From Flavobacterium sp. LHD-80 (lineage in GTDB: Bacteria > Bacteroidota > Bacteroidia > Flavobacteriales > Flavobacteriaceae), in contig NZ_JAVFVS010000013.1 of assembly GCF_030929605.1 (NCBI RefSeq), positions 124,001 to 188,000 of the forward strand: a stretch of DNA of 64,000 nt, read 5' to 3'. Below the pieces are notes generated by a model. The model was not told the origin of the DNA, did no database searches, and worked only from the letters and a program-made list of their open reading frames with translations. Shown one piece after another: positions 1 through 8,453 of the stretch. A program made the translations under genes and the position numbers. Each line of letters starts with the position of its first letter. Position 1 is the stretch's first letter.

Positions 1-584
1 TATCTCTTATTGGAGTTCGTATTCAAGGAAAAATCATTGCAAATAAACCAGGCCATTTTGTAAATACACAGTTTGCAAAAAAAATGGCAAAAATTATAAA
101 AATAGAGCAGCGTAATCATGTTCCAGTTTATGATTTAAATCAAGAACCTTTGATGGATATTCATAAAATTATGGCAATGTTGCCTCACAGACCTCCATTT
201 TTATTGATTGACAGAATTATCGAAATGTCTGATCGTCATGTCGTTGGTTTAAAAAATGTTACTATGAACGAGAATTTCTTCGTAGGACATTTCCCTGAAG
301 CACCAGTTATGCCGGGGGTTTTAATTGTTGAAGCAATGGCTCAAACAGGAGGAATTTTAGTTTTAAGCACAGTTCCAGATCCTGAAAATTATTTGACCTA
401 TTTCATGAAAATAGACAATGTTAAATTCAAACATAAAGTATTGCCTGGTGATACGTTAATTTTCAAGTGTGAACTGATTTCTCCTATTAGAAGAGGAATT
501 TGCCACATGCAGGCAAATGCTTATGCTAACGGAAAGTTAGTTACTGAGGCAGAATTAATGGCACAAATTGCAAGAAAACAATAA
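1..584 (+). CDS. lpxC-fabZ: Bifunctional LpxC/FabZ, C-terminal part (5' end outside window)
   Basis: The reading frame is open from base 3, so the ATG at 84 is internal and the gene is cut by the window edge. The first visible residues (GHFVNTQFAKKM) resemble the end of LpxC, the zinc UDP-3-O-acyl-GlcNAc deacetylase of lipid A synthesis. The rest is a complete FabZ hot-dog domain, the (3R)-hydroxyacyl-ACP dehydratase of fatty-acid synthesis. It shows LPHRPPFLLIDR with the catalytic His and GHFPEAPVMPGVLIVEAMAQ with the catalytic Glu. Fusion of the two enzymes is usual in Bacteroidota. Both draw on 3-hydroxyacyl-ACP, so the fusion joins the branch point between phospholipid and lipid A. lpxA follows 72 bases downstream. 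Only the LpxC tail is visible, so nothing can be said about its active site. Confidence 0.93.
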   Translation, partial: SLIGVRIQGKIIANKPGHFVNTQFAKKMAKIIKIEQRNHVPVYDLNQEPLMDIHKIMAMLPHRPPFLLIDRIIEMSDRHVVGLKNVTMNENFFVGHFPEAPVMPGVLIVEAMAQTGGILVLSTVPDPENYLTYFMKIDNVKFKHKVLPGDTLIFKCELISPIRRGICHMQANAYANGKLVTEAELMAQIARKQ

Positions 585-656
585 TTAATCAAATTTATTG
601 TTTAGGTTTGTTGCCCTCAAATTAGACTATTTTAATTTAAAATATAAAACTTACAG

Positions 657-1442
657 ATGAATCAACCATTAGCATATGTTCATCCTGGCGCTAAAATCGC
701 TAAAAACGTTGTAATTGAGCCTTTTACAACAATTCACAATAATGTTGTTATTGGTGATGGTACTTGGATTGGTTCAAATGTGACCATCATGGAAGGTGCG
801 CGAATTGGAAAAAATTGTAATATTTTTCCAGGAGCTGTCATTTCTGCGGTGCCACAAGATTTAAAATTTGGCGGAGAAGATTCTCTTGCTATTATTGGTG
901 ATAATTGTACTATTAGAGAGTGTGTTACAATCAATAGAGGTACAGTTGCATCTGGACAAACTATTTTAGGAAACAACTGTTTAGTAATGGCTTATGCTCA
1001 CATTGCGCACGACTGCGAAATTGGAAATAATGCTATTATTGTAAATGGTGTTGCTTTAGCAGGTCACGTAGTTGTTGGAAATCACGCTGTTATAGGTGGT
1101 TTAGCTGCTATTCACCAATTTATTCATATTGGAGATCATGCTATGATTTCTGGTGGATCTTTGGTTAGAAAAGATGTTCCTCCTTATACAAAAGCGGCTA
1201 AAGAGCCTTTGTCATATGTTGGAATCAATTCAGTTGGTTTAAGAAGAAGAGGTTTCAGTACTGAGAAAATCAGAGAAATTCAAGAAATCTATAGAATTTT
1301 ATATCAAAAAAATTACAATACAACTCAAGCTTTAAGTATTATTGAAGCCGAAATGGAAGCTACTCCTGAGAGAGATGAAATTCTAGATTTTATTAGAAAT
1401 TCATCACGAGGAATTATGAAAGGTTATTCAGGGAACTATTAA
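657..1442 (+). CDS. lpxA: UDP-N-acetylglucosamine acyltransferase
   Basis: This is LpxA, the cytoplasmic enzyme that moves a 3-hydroxyacyl chain from ACP to UDP-GlcNAc in the first step of lipid A synthesis. The 261-residue length is normal. The N-terminal two thirds is a left-handed beta helix of hexapeptide repeats (for example IGDGTW, IGSNVT, IGKNCN). The catalytic His lies in MAYAHIAHDCEIGN. The C-terminal third is helical, as in LpxA, with the LxxRGFSxxxI segment. It lies between lpxC-fabZ and efp, an order common in this phylum. The start ATG at 657 gives MNQPLAYVHPGA, which matches the family N-terminus. Confidence 0.96.
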   Translation: MNQPLAYVHPGAKIAKNVVIEPFTTIHNNVVIGDGTWIGSNVTIMEGARIGKNCNIFPGAVISAVPQDLKFGGEDSLAIIGDNCTIRECVTINRGTVASGQTILGNNCLVMAYAHIAHDCEIGNNAIIVNGVALAGHVVVGNHAVIGGLAAIHQFIHIGDHAMISGGSLVRKDVPPYTKAAKEPLSYVGINSVGLRRRGFSTEKIREIQEIYRILYQKNYNTTQALSIIEAEMEATPERDEILDFIRNSSRGIMKGYSGNY

Positions 1443-1535
1443 AAATAAAGTTTAATTGTTTCTTTGTTTAATCGTTCAACCGAATAAACAGTTAAACGAT
1501 TCGACGATTCAACAATAAAATAAAACAAAAACAAA
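1443..1535. repeat. lpxA-efp spacer with inverted short words
   Basis: The spacer holds variants of the word CGATTCAAC and its inverse: GTTTAATCGTTCAAC near 1467 and GTTAAACGATTCGACGATTCAAC-like text near 1490-1512. It can fold into a hairpin. This is one of many spacers in the window built this way. Confidence 0.45.
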
Positions 1536-2102
1536 ATGGCATCTACATCAGATATTAGAAACGGATTATGTATTAAATTTAATCACGATATCTATAAAAT
1601 TATCGAATTTCTTCACGTTAAACCTGGAAAAGGCCCAGCTTTCGTAAGAACAAAGTTGAAAAGTTTGACTTCAGGTAAAGTATTAGATAATACTTTTTCT
1701 GCAGGTCATAAAATTGACGTTATTCGTGTTGAGACACATACATTTCAATATTTATATCCAGAAGGAGATGAGTTTCACTTTATGAATGCTGAAACATTTG
1801 AGCAGATTTCTTTAAACAAAAACATCTTAGATGCTCCAGATTTGTTAAAAGAAGGAACAAATGTAATGGTTCAGATCAATACTGAGACTGATTTGCCTTT
1901 ATCTGTAGATATGCCAGCATCTGTAATTCTTGAAGTTACTTACGCAGAGCCAGGAGTAAAAGGAAATACAGCAACAAATGCTACAAAATCTGCTACGGTA
2001 GAAACTGGAGCATCTGTAAACGTACCTTTATTCATCAACGAAGGTGATAAAATTAAAATTGATACAGCTTCAGGTTCTTACATGGAGCGTGTAAAAGAGT
2101 AA
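1536..2102 (+). CDS. efp: Translation elongation factor P
   Basis: EF-P binds between the P and E sites and relieves ribosome stalling at polyproline. The 188-residue length and three-domain arrangement fit. The tip loop reads KPGKGPAF, with the lysine that is modified in other bacteria. The C-terminal OB domain carries the usual signature around VPLFINEGDKIKIDTASGSY. The gene sits inside the lipid A cluster, an arrangement often seen in Flavobacteria. No modification enzyme is encoded nearby. Confidence 0.97.
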   Translation: MASTSDIRNGLCIKFNHDIYKIIEFLHVKPGKGPAFVRTKLKSLTSGKVLDNTFSAGHKIDVIRVETHTFQYLYPEGDEFHFMNAETFEQISLNKNILDAPDLLKEGTNVMVQINTETDLPLSVDMPASVILEVTYAEPGVKGNTATNATKSATVETGASVNVPLFINEGDKIKIDTASGSYMERVKE

Positions 2103-2126
2103 TTTTTAATTAGATAATTTGTCAAT

Positions 2127-2235
2127 GAGTCAATTAGAAAATTAATGCATACGCAGAAATTGAATAATTTTATTTTCTAATTGACTCATTTTCTAATTGA
2201 CACATTTTCTAATTGACAAATTTTCTAATTTAAAT
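2127..2235. repeat. Four tandem 16-bp units with an upstream inverted copy (efp-lpxD spacer)
   Basis: ATTTTCTAATTGACTC and three variants follow each other at a period of exactly 16 bases (2172-2187, 2188-2203, 2204-2219, 2220-2235). The inverse complement of the first unit lies at 2127-2142 and matches it in all 16 positions. The array ends two bases before the lpxD-like start codon. The same word returns in the hisA-hisF spacer. Confidence 0.85.
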
Positions 2236-2237
2236 AT

Positions 2238-3167
2238 ATGAAATTTCCAAAGATTCATTCTTTACAAGAAATTGCGAATTTGCTTAATTGCGAATTTATT
2301 GGCGACAAAGACTTTCAGGTTTTGGGCATGAACGAAATTCATGTAGTAGAACCTGGCGATATTGTTTTTGTTGACCATCCTAAATATTATGACAAAGCTT
2401 TACAATCTGCAGCTACAATTGTTTTAATCAATAAAAAAGTTGACTGTCCAGAAGGTAAAGCACTTTTAATTTCTGATGATCCTTTCAGAGATTTTAATAC
2501 TTTAACAAAGCATTTTAAACCTTTTCAATTTGCAAATGTGTCAATTTCACCATCTGCAGAAATTGGTGAAGGTACTTTAATACAGCCAAACAGCTTTATT
2601 GGCAACAATGTAAAAATTGGTAAAAACTGTTTGATACACTCAAATGTTTCTATTTACGATTATACTGTAATTGGAGATAATGTTATCATTCATGCCGGAA
2701 CCATTTTAGGAGCCGATGCATTTTACTATAAAAAACGTCCTGAAGGCTTTGATCAGTTGATTTCTGGTGGAAGAGTTGTTATTGAAGACAACGTTGGAAT
2801 TGGCGCTCTTTGTACAATAGACAAAGGTGTTACCGGTGACACTACCATTGGTGAAGGAACAAAATTGGACAATCAGGTTCATGTTGGGCATGATACTGTT
2901 ATCGGAAAAAAATGTTTAATTGCATCACAGACTGGAATTGCTGGCTGTGTGGTTATTGAAGATGAAGTTACAATCTGGGGACAAGTTGGAACCACAAGTG
3001 GTATCACAATAGGAGCGAAGGCTGTTATTATGGGACAAACAGGTGTTACTAAGTCGGTTGAGGGCGGAAAATCATATTTTGGAACGCCAATCGAAGAATC
3101 AAGAGAAAAGTTAAAACAATTGGCCAATATCAAAAAGATTCCTGAAATTCTAAATAAATTGAAGTAA
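2238..3167 (+). CDS. lpxD: LpxD-like UDP-3-O-acylglucosamine N-acyltransferase
   Basis: This 309-residue protein has an N-terminal UDP-binding-like domain (about residues 1-100, LQEIANLLNCEFIGD) and a hexapeptide beta helix (about 105-285) with the family His in VHVGHDTVIGKKC. LpxD adds the second 3-hydroxyacyl chain to the glucosamine nitrogen of the lipid A precursor. The protein is shorter than a typical LpxD of about 340 residues. In this phylum a full-length lpxD often lies upstream of lpxC-fabZ, outside this window, so this copy may be a paralogue with a different acyl donor or role. The family call is firm, but its exact step is inferred. Confidence 0.85.
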   Translation: MKFPKIHSLQEIANLLNCEFIGDKDFQVLGMNEIHVVEPGDIVFVDHPKYYDKALQSAATIVLINKKVDCPEGKALLISDDPFRDFNTLTKHFKPFQFANVSISPSAEIGEGTLIQPNSFIGNNVKIGKNCLIHSNVSIYDYTVIGDNVIIHAGTILGADAFYYKKRPEGFDQLISGGRVVIEDNVGIGALCTIDKGVTGDTTIGEGTKLDNQVHVGHDTVIGKKCLIASQTGIAGCVVIEDEVTIWGQVGTTSGITIGAKAVIMGQTGVTKSVEGGKSYFGTPIEESREKLKQLANIKKIPEILNKLK

Positions 3168-3168
3168 T

Positions 3169-3531
3169 ATGTCTATAAAAGAATTTGTTCAAAAATTTTA
3201 TAAGTCGGATGCCTTGATTGATAGTGAAATCATGAAAACTTACTTACATCCAGAAGTAAAGTTGGAATGGCACAGCACGAAAGGATTAATCGAAATGGAT
3301 TATAATTCGATGTTGGATATGGCAAATGAGTTAAGTCGTGCTTATGTGCGTTCTAAAGTTAGAATCAGTCATATTATTGCTGAAGATGACTTAGTTTCAA
3401 TACGTTATTCTCATTATGTGAAAACGATTGAGAACCCAAGAGAAGAGATGTTGCTAGCACATTTTACAGCGATTTGGCAAATAAAAGACGATAAGCTTTA
3501 TCGAGGTTATCAAATGAGTCAATTTTCTTGA
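3169..3531 (+). CDS. NTF2/SnoaL-like small protein
   Basis: The protein has 120 residues and no signal peptide. Its layout suits the NTF2/SnoaL cone fold: an N-terminal helix (IKEFVQKFYKSDALIDSEI), a Trp-containing HPEVKLEWHS segment, then long strands ending in FTAIWQIKDDKLYRGYQMSQ. Such proteins bind small molecules or act as isomerases, and no specific reaction can be read here. Its start codon lies one base after the lpxD-like stop, so the two are surely cotranscribed and translationally linked. Confidence 0.7.
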   Translation: MSIKEFVQKFYKSDALIDSEIMKTYLHPEVKLEWHSTKGLIEMDYNSMLDMANELSRAYVRSKVRISHIIAEDDLVSIRYSHYVKTIENPREEMLLAHFTAIWQIKDDKLYRGYQMSQFS

Positions 3532-3572
3532 TTTTTTTTGAGAATAAAAAGGTAAAATACGTTACAAAACCT

Positions 3573-3580
3573 TACTTTTG
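3573..3580 (+). promoter_or_regulatory. Candidate -7 box before sucD
   Basis: TACTTTTG matches the Bacteroidota -7 consensus TAnnTTTG and lies 35 bases before the sucD ATG. No convincing -33 TTG sits at the usual distance. Confidence 0.5.
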
Positions 3581-3615
3581 CATCACAATTTTAAAAACTA
3601 CATAAAATATATATC

Positions 3616-4488
3616 ATGAGTGTTTTAGTTAATAAAGATTCCAAAATAATTGTTCAAGGATTTACAGGAAGTGAAGGAACTTTCCACGCTTCTCAAATGA
3701 TTGAGTACGGTACTAATGTTGTTGGTGGTGTTACTCCAGGAAAAGGAGGAACTAGCCATTTAGATCGTCCAGTTTTTAATACAGTAAAAGACGCTGTTGA
3801 TCAAGCTGGAGCTGATACATCTATTATTTTTGTACCACCAGCTTTTGCTGCTGATGCAATTATGGAAGCTGCTGATGCTGGAATTAAAGTAATTATTGCT
3901 ATTACAGAAGGAATTCCTGTAGCAGATATGATTAAAGCAAATAATTATGTTAAAGAAAGAAGTTCAAGATTAATTGGACCAAACTGTCCAGGAGTTATCA
4001 CTCCAGGTGAAGCTAAAGTTGGTATTATGCCAGGTTTCGTTTTCAAAAAAGGTACAGTTGGTATCGTTTCTAAATCAGGAACTTTAACTTATGAAGCTGC
4101 TGACCAAGTTGTAAAACAAGGTTTAGGAATCACTACAGCTATTGGAATTGGTGGAGATCCAATCATTGGAACTACAACTAAAGAAGCTGTTGAATTATTA
4201 ATGAATGATCCAGAAACTGAAGTAATCATTATGATTGGTGAAATTGGTGGTCAATTAGAAGCTGATGCTGCTAAATGGGTAAAAGCTGATGGTAACCGTA
4301 AACCAGTTATTGGTTTTATCGCTGGAGAAACTGCTCCTGCTGGTAGAACAATGGGTCACGCTGGTGCTATTGTTGGTGGTTCTGACGATACTGCAGCTGC
4401 TAAAAAACAAATCATGAGAGACAACGGAATTCACGTTGTTGATTCACCAGCTGAAATTGGTAAAAAAGTTAAAGAAGTACTTGGATAA
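3616..4488 (+). CDS. sucD: Succinate-CoA ligase (ADP-forming) subunit alpha
   Basis: SucD pairs with SucC to interconvert succinyl-CoA and succinate with nucleotide phosphorylation in the TCA cycle. The N-terminal CoA-binding Rossmann domain shows IVQGFTGSEGTFH. The ligase domain carries the phosphorylated His in MGHAGAIVGG near residue 246. The 290-residue length is normal. sucC is not in the window, so in this genome the two subunits are not adjacent downstream. The codon choice is strongly biased, as expected for a highly expressed gene. Its own promoter box and terminator make it a single transcription unit. Confidence 0.96.
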   Translation: MSVLVNKDSKIIVQGFTGSEGTFHASQMIEYGTNVVGGVTPGKGGTSHLDRPVFNTVKDAVDQAGADTSIIFVPPAFAADAIMEAADAGIKVIIAITEGIPVADMIKANNYVKERSSRLIGPNCPGVITPGEAKVGIMPGFVFKKGTVGIVSKSGTLTYEAADQVVKQGLGITTAIGIGGDPIIGTTTKEAVELLMNDPETEVIIMIGEIGGQLEADAAKWVKADGNRKPVIGFIAGETAPAGRTMGHAGAIVGGSDDTAAAKKQIMRDNGIHVVDSPAEIGKKVKEVLG

Positions 4489-4496
4489 TCTCCAAT

Positions 4497-4561
4497 CCCG
4501 AGGCTTCGGGAGAAAATAATAAATTCCCAAAAAAGTCTCAATATTTTGTTGAGACTTTTTT
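4497..4561 (+). terminator. sucD terminator region
   Basis: A small palindrome, CCCGAGGCTTCGGG (4497-4510), is followed by a classic hairpin with 9-bp arms AAGTCTCAA (4533-4541) and TTGAGACTT (4549-4557) and a T run. The second hairpin is the likely rho-independent terminator. The first resembles a short repeat seen elsewhere in Flavobacterium spacers. Confidence 0.8.
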
Positions 4562-4597
4562 ACATTTTAAAGACTGAGACGTAAAAAGAAAAAATCT

Positions 4598-4632
4598 TAG
4601 AACCTTAGTACCTCAGTATCTTAGAAACTAAA
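4598..4632. repeat. CTTAG-word array before the GIY-YIG-like gene
   Basis: Short repeated words CTTAGAACC, CTTAGTACC, CTCAGTATC and TTAGAAAC follow each other just upstream of the start codon. This is another word family of the intergenic spacers. Confidence 0.4.
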
Positions 4633-4641
4633 AAAAGAAAT

Positions 4642-5070
4642 ATGAGTAAAGAATTAGAGAAGTTTAAAGCAAGCAGCAGTTTTGCTTTTACTATTGAAGA
4701 TAGTTTAGAAGAAGTTTGCAATGCACCGGAAGGAAGCGCTGGAATTTTTGTAGTATATGCTGTTGAAGGAGCAGAGAAAGAACTTATTATGGTTGGTTCT
4801 ACTGGAACTGTTCAAAATGACGGAACTTTAAAAAGCAAAAATGGCGGTTTGTATGATAAAATTGTAAACGGACACCAATTTGCTAAAACTGGGAGAAAAT
4901 ATTCTTGGCCAGCACAAATGAAATTGGAAAATATTTCGGCTCTTGAAGTAGTTTGGTACGAAACTTTCAATGCTGATGTAAAAGCTATTCCAACTGCGGT
5001 TGAAGGACAGGTTTTACAGAATTTCTTAGATGTAAATGCTAAATTACCAAGATGGAATGTAGCTTTCTAA
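4642..5070 (+). CDS. Hypothetical protein with GIY-YIG-like fold
   Basis: The protein has 142 residues and no signal peptide. AGIFVVYAV followed by ELIMVGSTG resembles the two strands of a GIY-YIG nuclease core (GIF standing for GIY, MVG for YIG). GGLYDKIVNGHQF matches the following helix, and VEGQVLQNFLDV followed by LPRWN matches the C-terminal Glu helix and P-x-W-N ending. The usual catalytic Arg of the helix is not evident (Y or D is there), so nuclease activity is doubtful. It is flanked by terminators on both sides and is therefore monocistronic. The fold assignment is inferred from motif spacing only. Confidence 0.5.
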   Translation: MSKELEKFKASSSFAFTIEDSLEEVCNAPEGSAGIFVVYAVEGAEKELIMVGSTGTVQNDGTLKSKNGGLYDKIVNGHQFAKTGRKYSWPAQMKLENISALEVVWYETFNADVKAIPTAVEGQVLQNFLDVNAKLPRWNVAF

Positions 5071-5095
5071 AAGCCCTTTTCAAATAAATTATTAA

Positions 5096-5128
5096 AAAAG
5101 CCTTACTTTAATTAGTAAGGCTTTTTTT
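5096..5128 (+). terminator. Terminator after the GIY-YIG-like gene
   Basis: Arms AAGCCTTACT (5098-5107) and AGTAAGGCTT (5114-5123) are followed by a T run of seven. The hairpin is strong and rho-independent. Confidence 0.85.
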
Positions 5129-5191
5129 ATGAAATTTTAGGTTTTGAATTTTTGATTTTATATATTTAAAAACCAAAAACAATCTAAATTT

Positions 5192-7483
5192 ATGACCAAG
5201 AACTACTTGCTATTGCTGGCTTTGTTTATTTTTTCTACAGTAAATTCTCAAACAATTAATATTCCTGATACTAATTTTAAAGCGAAACTATTAAGTATCG
5301 ATCGTTTTAGCAATAAAGCGAAAAATAAGTTTGGGGATTATACGGCAGTAGATTTAAATGGTAATAATGAAATTGAAGTAAGTGAAGCTGAAAATTTGAT
5401 TTATTTGGATGTTTCTCCCGGAGGTAGTCTCAATTATATAGTGAATCTGGAAGGAATAGCATATTTTAAAAATCTCGTTACATTAAATTGTAGTTATAAT
5501 AATATTTCAACTTTAGATGTAAGAGACTTAACGGGTTTAATGAATTTATACTGCTCGAACAATAAACTTACTTCTATTAATTTGTCAGGTTTGCTTCAAT
5601 TGCAAGATCTTGATGTTGCGTTTAACAATTTTCAAAATTTAGATCTTAGTAATTTAAAGGGGTTAAAAGTGGTAAGTTGTTACAAGAACAAACTGGCTTC
5701 AATAAATTTAATGGGTTGCACTGAACTTTTTAAAATAAATGTTGAACTTAATGAGCTTGCTTCTCTAGATTTAAGCACTATACCGAAATTGGACAGGTTA
5801 GAGTGTGCCTCGAATAAACTTGCTTCTTTAAATTTTAATAATTCTCCAATTATTACTTATCTAAGTTGTGAAAATAATATGCTTTCAACTTTAAGCTTAG
5901 GTGATTTAAAAAAGTTGCAAAGTTTAAAATGCGATAATAATGCTCCATTAAAAACTATTTTTATGAAAAATGGAAATATGGGAGGCAGCCTCACTTTTAA
6001 TTCTTGTCCAAATTTAGAATACATCTGTGTTGATCAAAAAAACATTTTAAGAATTCAAAATTTATTGAAGCAGTATAATTATACAAAATGCAATGTAAAT
6101 TCATATTGCTCATTCGTGCCAGGCGAAGTGTTTTATACCGTTCAAGGAAAGAATAAGATTGATGTTTTTAATGATGGTTGTGATGTTTTAGATCCGTTTG
6201 TATCAAATTTAAAATATAGTATTTCAAATGGGACTCTGACTGACTATTTGTTTTCTGATAATTCAGGTAATTATAATATAACCGTTCAGGCTGGAACTTA
6301 TACAATAACACCATTGCTTGAAAATAGTGAGTATTTTACGGTTTCTCCAACATCATTAAAACTAACTATTCCATCAGCTACTAATATTGATTCGATGGAT
6401 TTTTGTATTAGTATAAAAAATCCAAAACCAGATTTAGAAATCACAATGTTACCGCTAGATGTAGCGAGGCCAGGCTTTTATACCAAATATAAAATTATTT
6501 ATAAAAACAAAGGGAATATTCCGCAATCGGGCGAGATTAGTTTGAGTTATGATGATGCTATTTTAGATGTAGTTAGCGTTGTTCCTCAGATTTCTAGTGA
6601 AAAAACAAATACTTTATCATGGAAATTTGAGAATTTAAAACCATTGGAAGTGAAAGAAATTTTAGTTGACATGAATTTAAATTCACCAACAGAAACGCCT
6701 CCGGTTAATAATAATGACATAGTGAAACTTAAAGTAGTAATTAGTTCTGCGCAAATTGACATAACTCCGGATGATAATTATTTTGCTTTAAATCAAACAG
6801 TTGTAGGTGCTGTCGATCCCAATGATAAAACTTGTTTAGAAGGGAATATTATAAAACCTGAATTAATTGGAGAATATGTTCATTATTTGATTCGCTTTGA
6901 AAATATAGGAACTTATTATGCTGAAAATATAGTAGTGAAAGATATGATTGATTTAGCAAAATTTGATATTTCGACTTTGGTTCCTACAAGTTCAAGTCAT
7001 TCTTATATAACAAAAATTTCAGAGGGCAATAAAGTAGAATTTATTTTCGAAAAGATAAAACTTCCTTTTGATGATGCTCATAATGATGGGTATATCGCTT
7101 TTAAAATCAAAACATTGCCAACTTTAAAAGTTGGGGATACTTTCACAAATGAAGCCAATATTTATTTTGATTATAACTTTCCTATTTTAACCAATAAAGC
7201 AACTTCAACATTTAAGGCGCTATTAGGAACGCAGGATTTTGAATTTTCTCAATATTTTTCTGTTTATCCAAATCCAGCTCAAGATATTTTGAATATTGAT
7301 TCTAAAAATACAATTCAAAAAAAGTCAATGCAAATATTTGATGTTTTAGGACAAACGATTATTTCGGTTTTAAATGCAGAAAATGTTTCAAAAGTTGACG
7401 TTTCAAAACTTCAGACAGGAAATTATATTTTAAAAGTCACTTCAGATAAGGGAAGTTCGAGTTTTAAGTTTATCAAAAAATAA
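5192..7483 (+). CDS. Secreted leucine-rich-repeat protein with type IX sorting domain
   Basis: The protein has 763 residues. A signal peptide (about 1-19, MTKNYLLLLALFIFSTVNSQ) is followed by a leucine-rich-repeat region (about 60-290) with the motif LxxLxCSxNxLxxLDLS. Next come a CARDB/DUF11-like beta region (about 410-520) and a conserved domain beginning VDPNDKTCLEGN (about 540-670, seen in many flavobacterial secreted proteins). The C-terminal domain of about 75 residues has the type IX secretion hallmark FSVYPNPAQDILNI and ends KFIKK. It is likely exported through the T9SS and anchored or released at the cell surface, perhaps as an adhesin. Its ligand is unknown. It is monocistronic between terminators. 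Confidence 0.85.
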   Translation: MTKNYLLLLALFIFSTVNSQTINIPDTNFKAKLLSIDRFSNKAKNKFGDYTAVDLNGNNEIEVSEAENLIYLDVSPGGSLNYIVNLEGIAYFKNLVTLNCSYNNISTLDVRDLTGLMNLYCSNNKLTSINLSGLLQLQDLDVAFNNFQNLDLSNLKGLKVVSCYKNKLASINLMGCTELFKINVELNELASLDLSTIPKLDRLECASNKLASLNFNNSPIITYLSCENNMLSTLSLGDLKKLQSLKCDNNAPLKTIFMKNGNMGGSLTFNSCPNLEYICVDQKNILRIQNLLKQYNYTKCNVNSYCSFVPGEVFYTVQGKNKIDVFNDGCDVLDPFVSNLKYSISNGTLTDYLFSDNSGNYNITVQAGTYTITPLLENSEYFTVSPTSLKLTIPSATNIDSMDFCISIKNPKPDLEITMLPLDVARPGFYTKYKIIYKNKGNIPQSGEISLSYDDAILDVVSVVPQISSEKTNTLSWKFENLKPLEVKEILVDMNLNSPTETPPVNNNDIVKLKVVISSAQIDITPDDNYFALNQTVVGAVDPNDKTCLEGNIIKPELIGEYVHYLIRFENIGTYYAENIVVKDMIDLAKFDISTLVPTSSSHSYITKISEGNKVEFIFEKIKLPFDDAHNDGYIAFKIKTLPTLKVGDTFTNEANIYFDYNFPILTNKATSTFKALLGTQDFEFSQYFSVYPNPAQDILNIDSKNTIQKKSMQIFDVLGQTIISVLNAENVSKVDVSKLQTGNYILKVTSDKGSSSFKFIKK

Positions 7484-7749
7484 GGAAGGGTCGAAAATAG
7501 TTGAATCTTATATTTTACTGCAGAAAATTTTCTGAAAGCTTTTTAATTCGCCATTGGTTTGCTGATACTTCTATCTGTAATCGATTGCGTTGAATTTATT
7601 ATTAAAAAAATATCTCTTTTATGTAAAAAAATTGTTTTTACAAGATCACTTTTATATATTTATCGCACAAAATTTAAGGATATTGTTAAAAAATTATAAT
7701 CCTTGTATTAAATAATTTCTTGCTTTATAATATAGTGCCCCAAAATACC

Positions 7750-8364
7750 ATGAAGACTCCGGCTTTGCTATTTAATGTTGTTGATGATAATGCGCTTTGG
7801 AATAAATTGAAAGATGGTGATGAAAAATCATTTTCAATGTTATTTGAAAGGTATTATGCCGATTTAGTACGATATGGAAATTCACTTTCTCCATTTGAAG
7901 AAAAAGTCCAAGATTGCATTCAGGATGTTTTTACCGATGTTTGGATTTATCGAAACACACTACAAAATTCTGTTGTTGTAAAAGCGTATTTATTATCAAG
8001 TGTTCGAAAAAGAATTGCGCGTTTACATGAGCGTGATCATATATTTCGAAAAACTGCTAGTACAGATTCGATTGCATTTCTTCTTGAATTTTCAGTTGAT
8101 CACGAACTTTTAGATGAAGCTGATGATGATGCCAAAGAAAAAATAATTCACTTAAATAAATTGTTAAATGATTTACCTGCAAGGCAAAAAGAAGCTTTGT
8201 ACCTTCGTTATCATCAAGGCCTTAGTGTAGAGCAGATTGCAGAAATGCTTGACGTGAATTATCAGTCGGCCAGCAATTTGTTGCATCGTGGTTTAATGAC
8301 GCTTCGCAGAGAATGGAAGGGTAGTTTTTCCTTATTTCTTCTGCTATCCGCAAGCGGTTTTTAA
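7750..8364 (+). CDS. ECF RNA polymerase sigma factor
   Basis: This is a 204-residue ECF sigma-70 factor. Region 2 is LFERYYADLVRYGNSLSPFEEKVQDCIQDVFTDVW and region 4 is LPARQKEALYLRYHQGLSVEQIAEMLDVNYQSASNLLHRGL. An in-frame TTG at 7720 would add ten residues. The ATG at 7750 (MKTPALLF) fits the family better and is the chosen start. The C-terminus ends in a short hydrophobic tail (SLFLLLSASGF), common in this group. fecR and a SusC with an STN domain follow, so this factor most likely drives the downstream uptake genes when the receptor senses its substrate. Confidence 0.9.
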   Translation: MKTPALLFNVVDDNALWNKLKDGDEKSFSMLFERYYADLVRYGNSLSPFEEKVQDCIQDVFTDVWIYRNTLQNSVVVKAYLLSSVRKRIARLHERDHIFRKTASTDSIAFLLEFSVDHELLDEADDDAKEKIIHLNKLLNDLPARQKEALYLRYHQGLSVEQIAEMLDVNYQSASNLLHRGLMTLRREWKGSFSLFLLLSASGF

Positions 8365-8453
8365 TTTTCTTTCAAAAAAAATAAAAAAAATCACAATTTA
8401 GTGAGTATATAATAAGAGTGCTGTCCTCTATGTTTTTGTAACCTTATTTTTAG

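Noticed and set aside
3541..3572. -33 TTG exactly 32 bases before several -7 boxes (sucD, fabG, ilv)
   Set aside because: The spacing recurs in three places, but TTG is common in this T-rich DNA and the distance is outside the known range.
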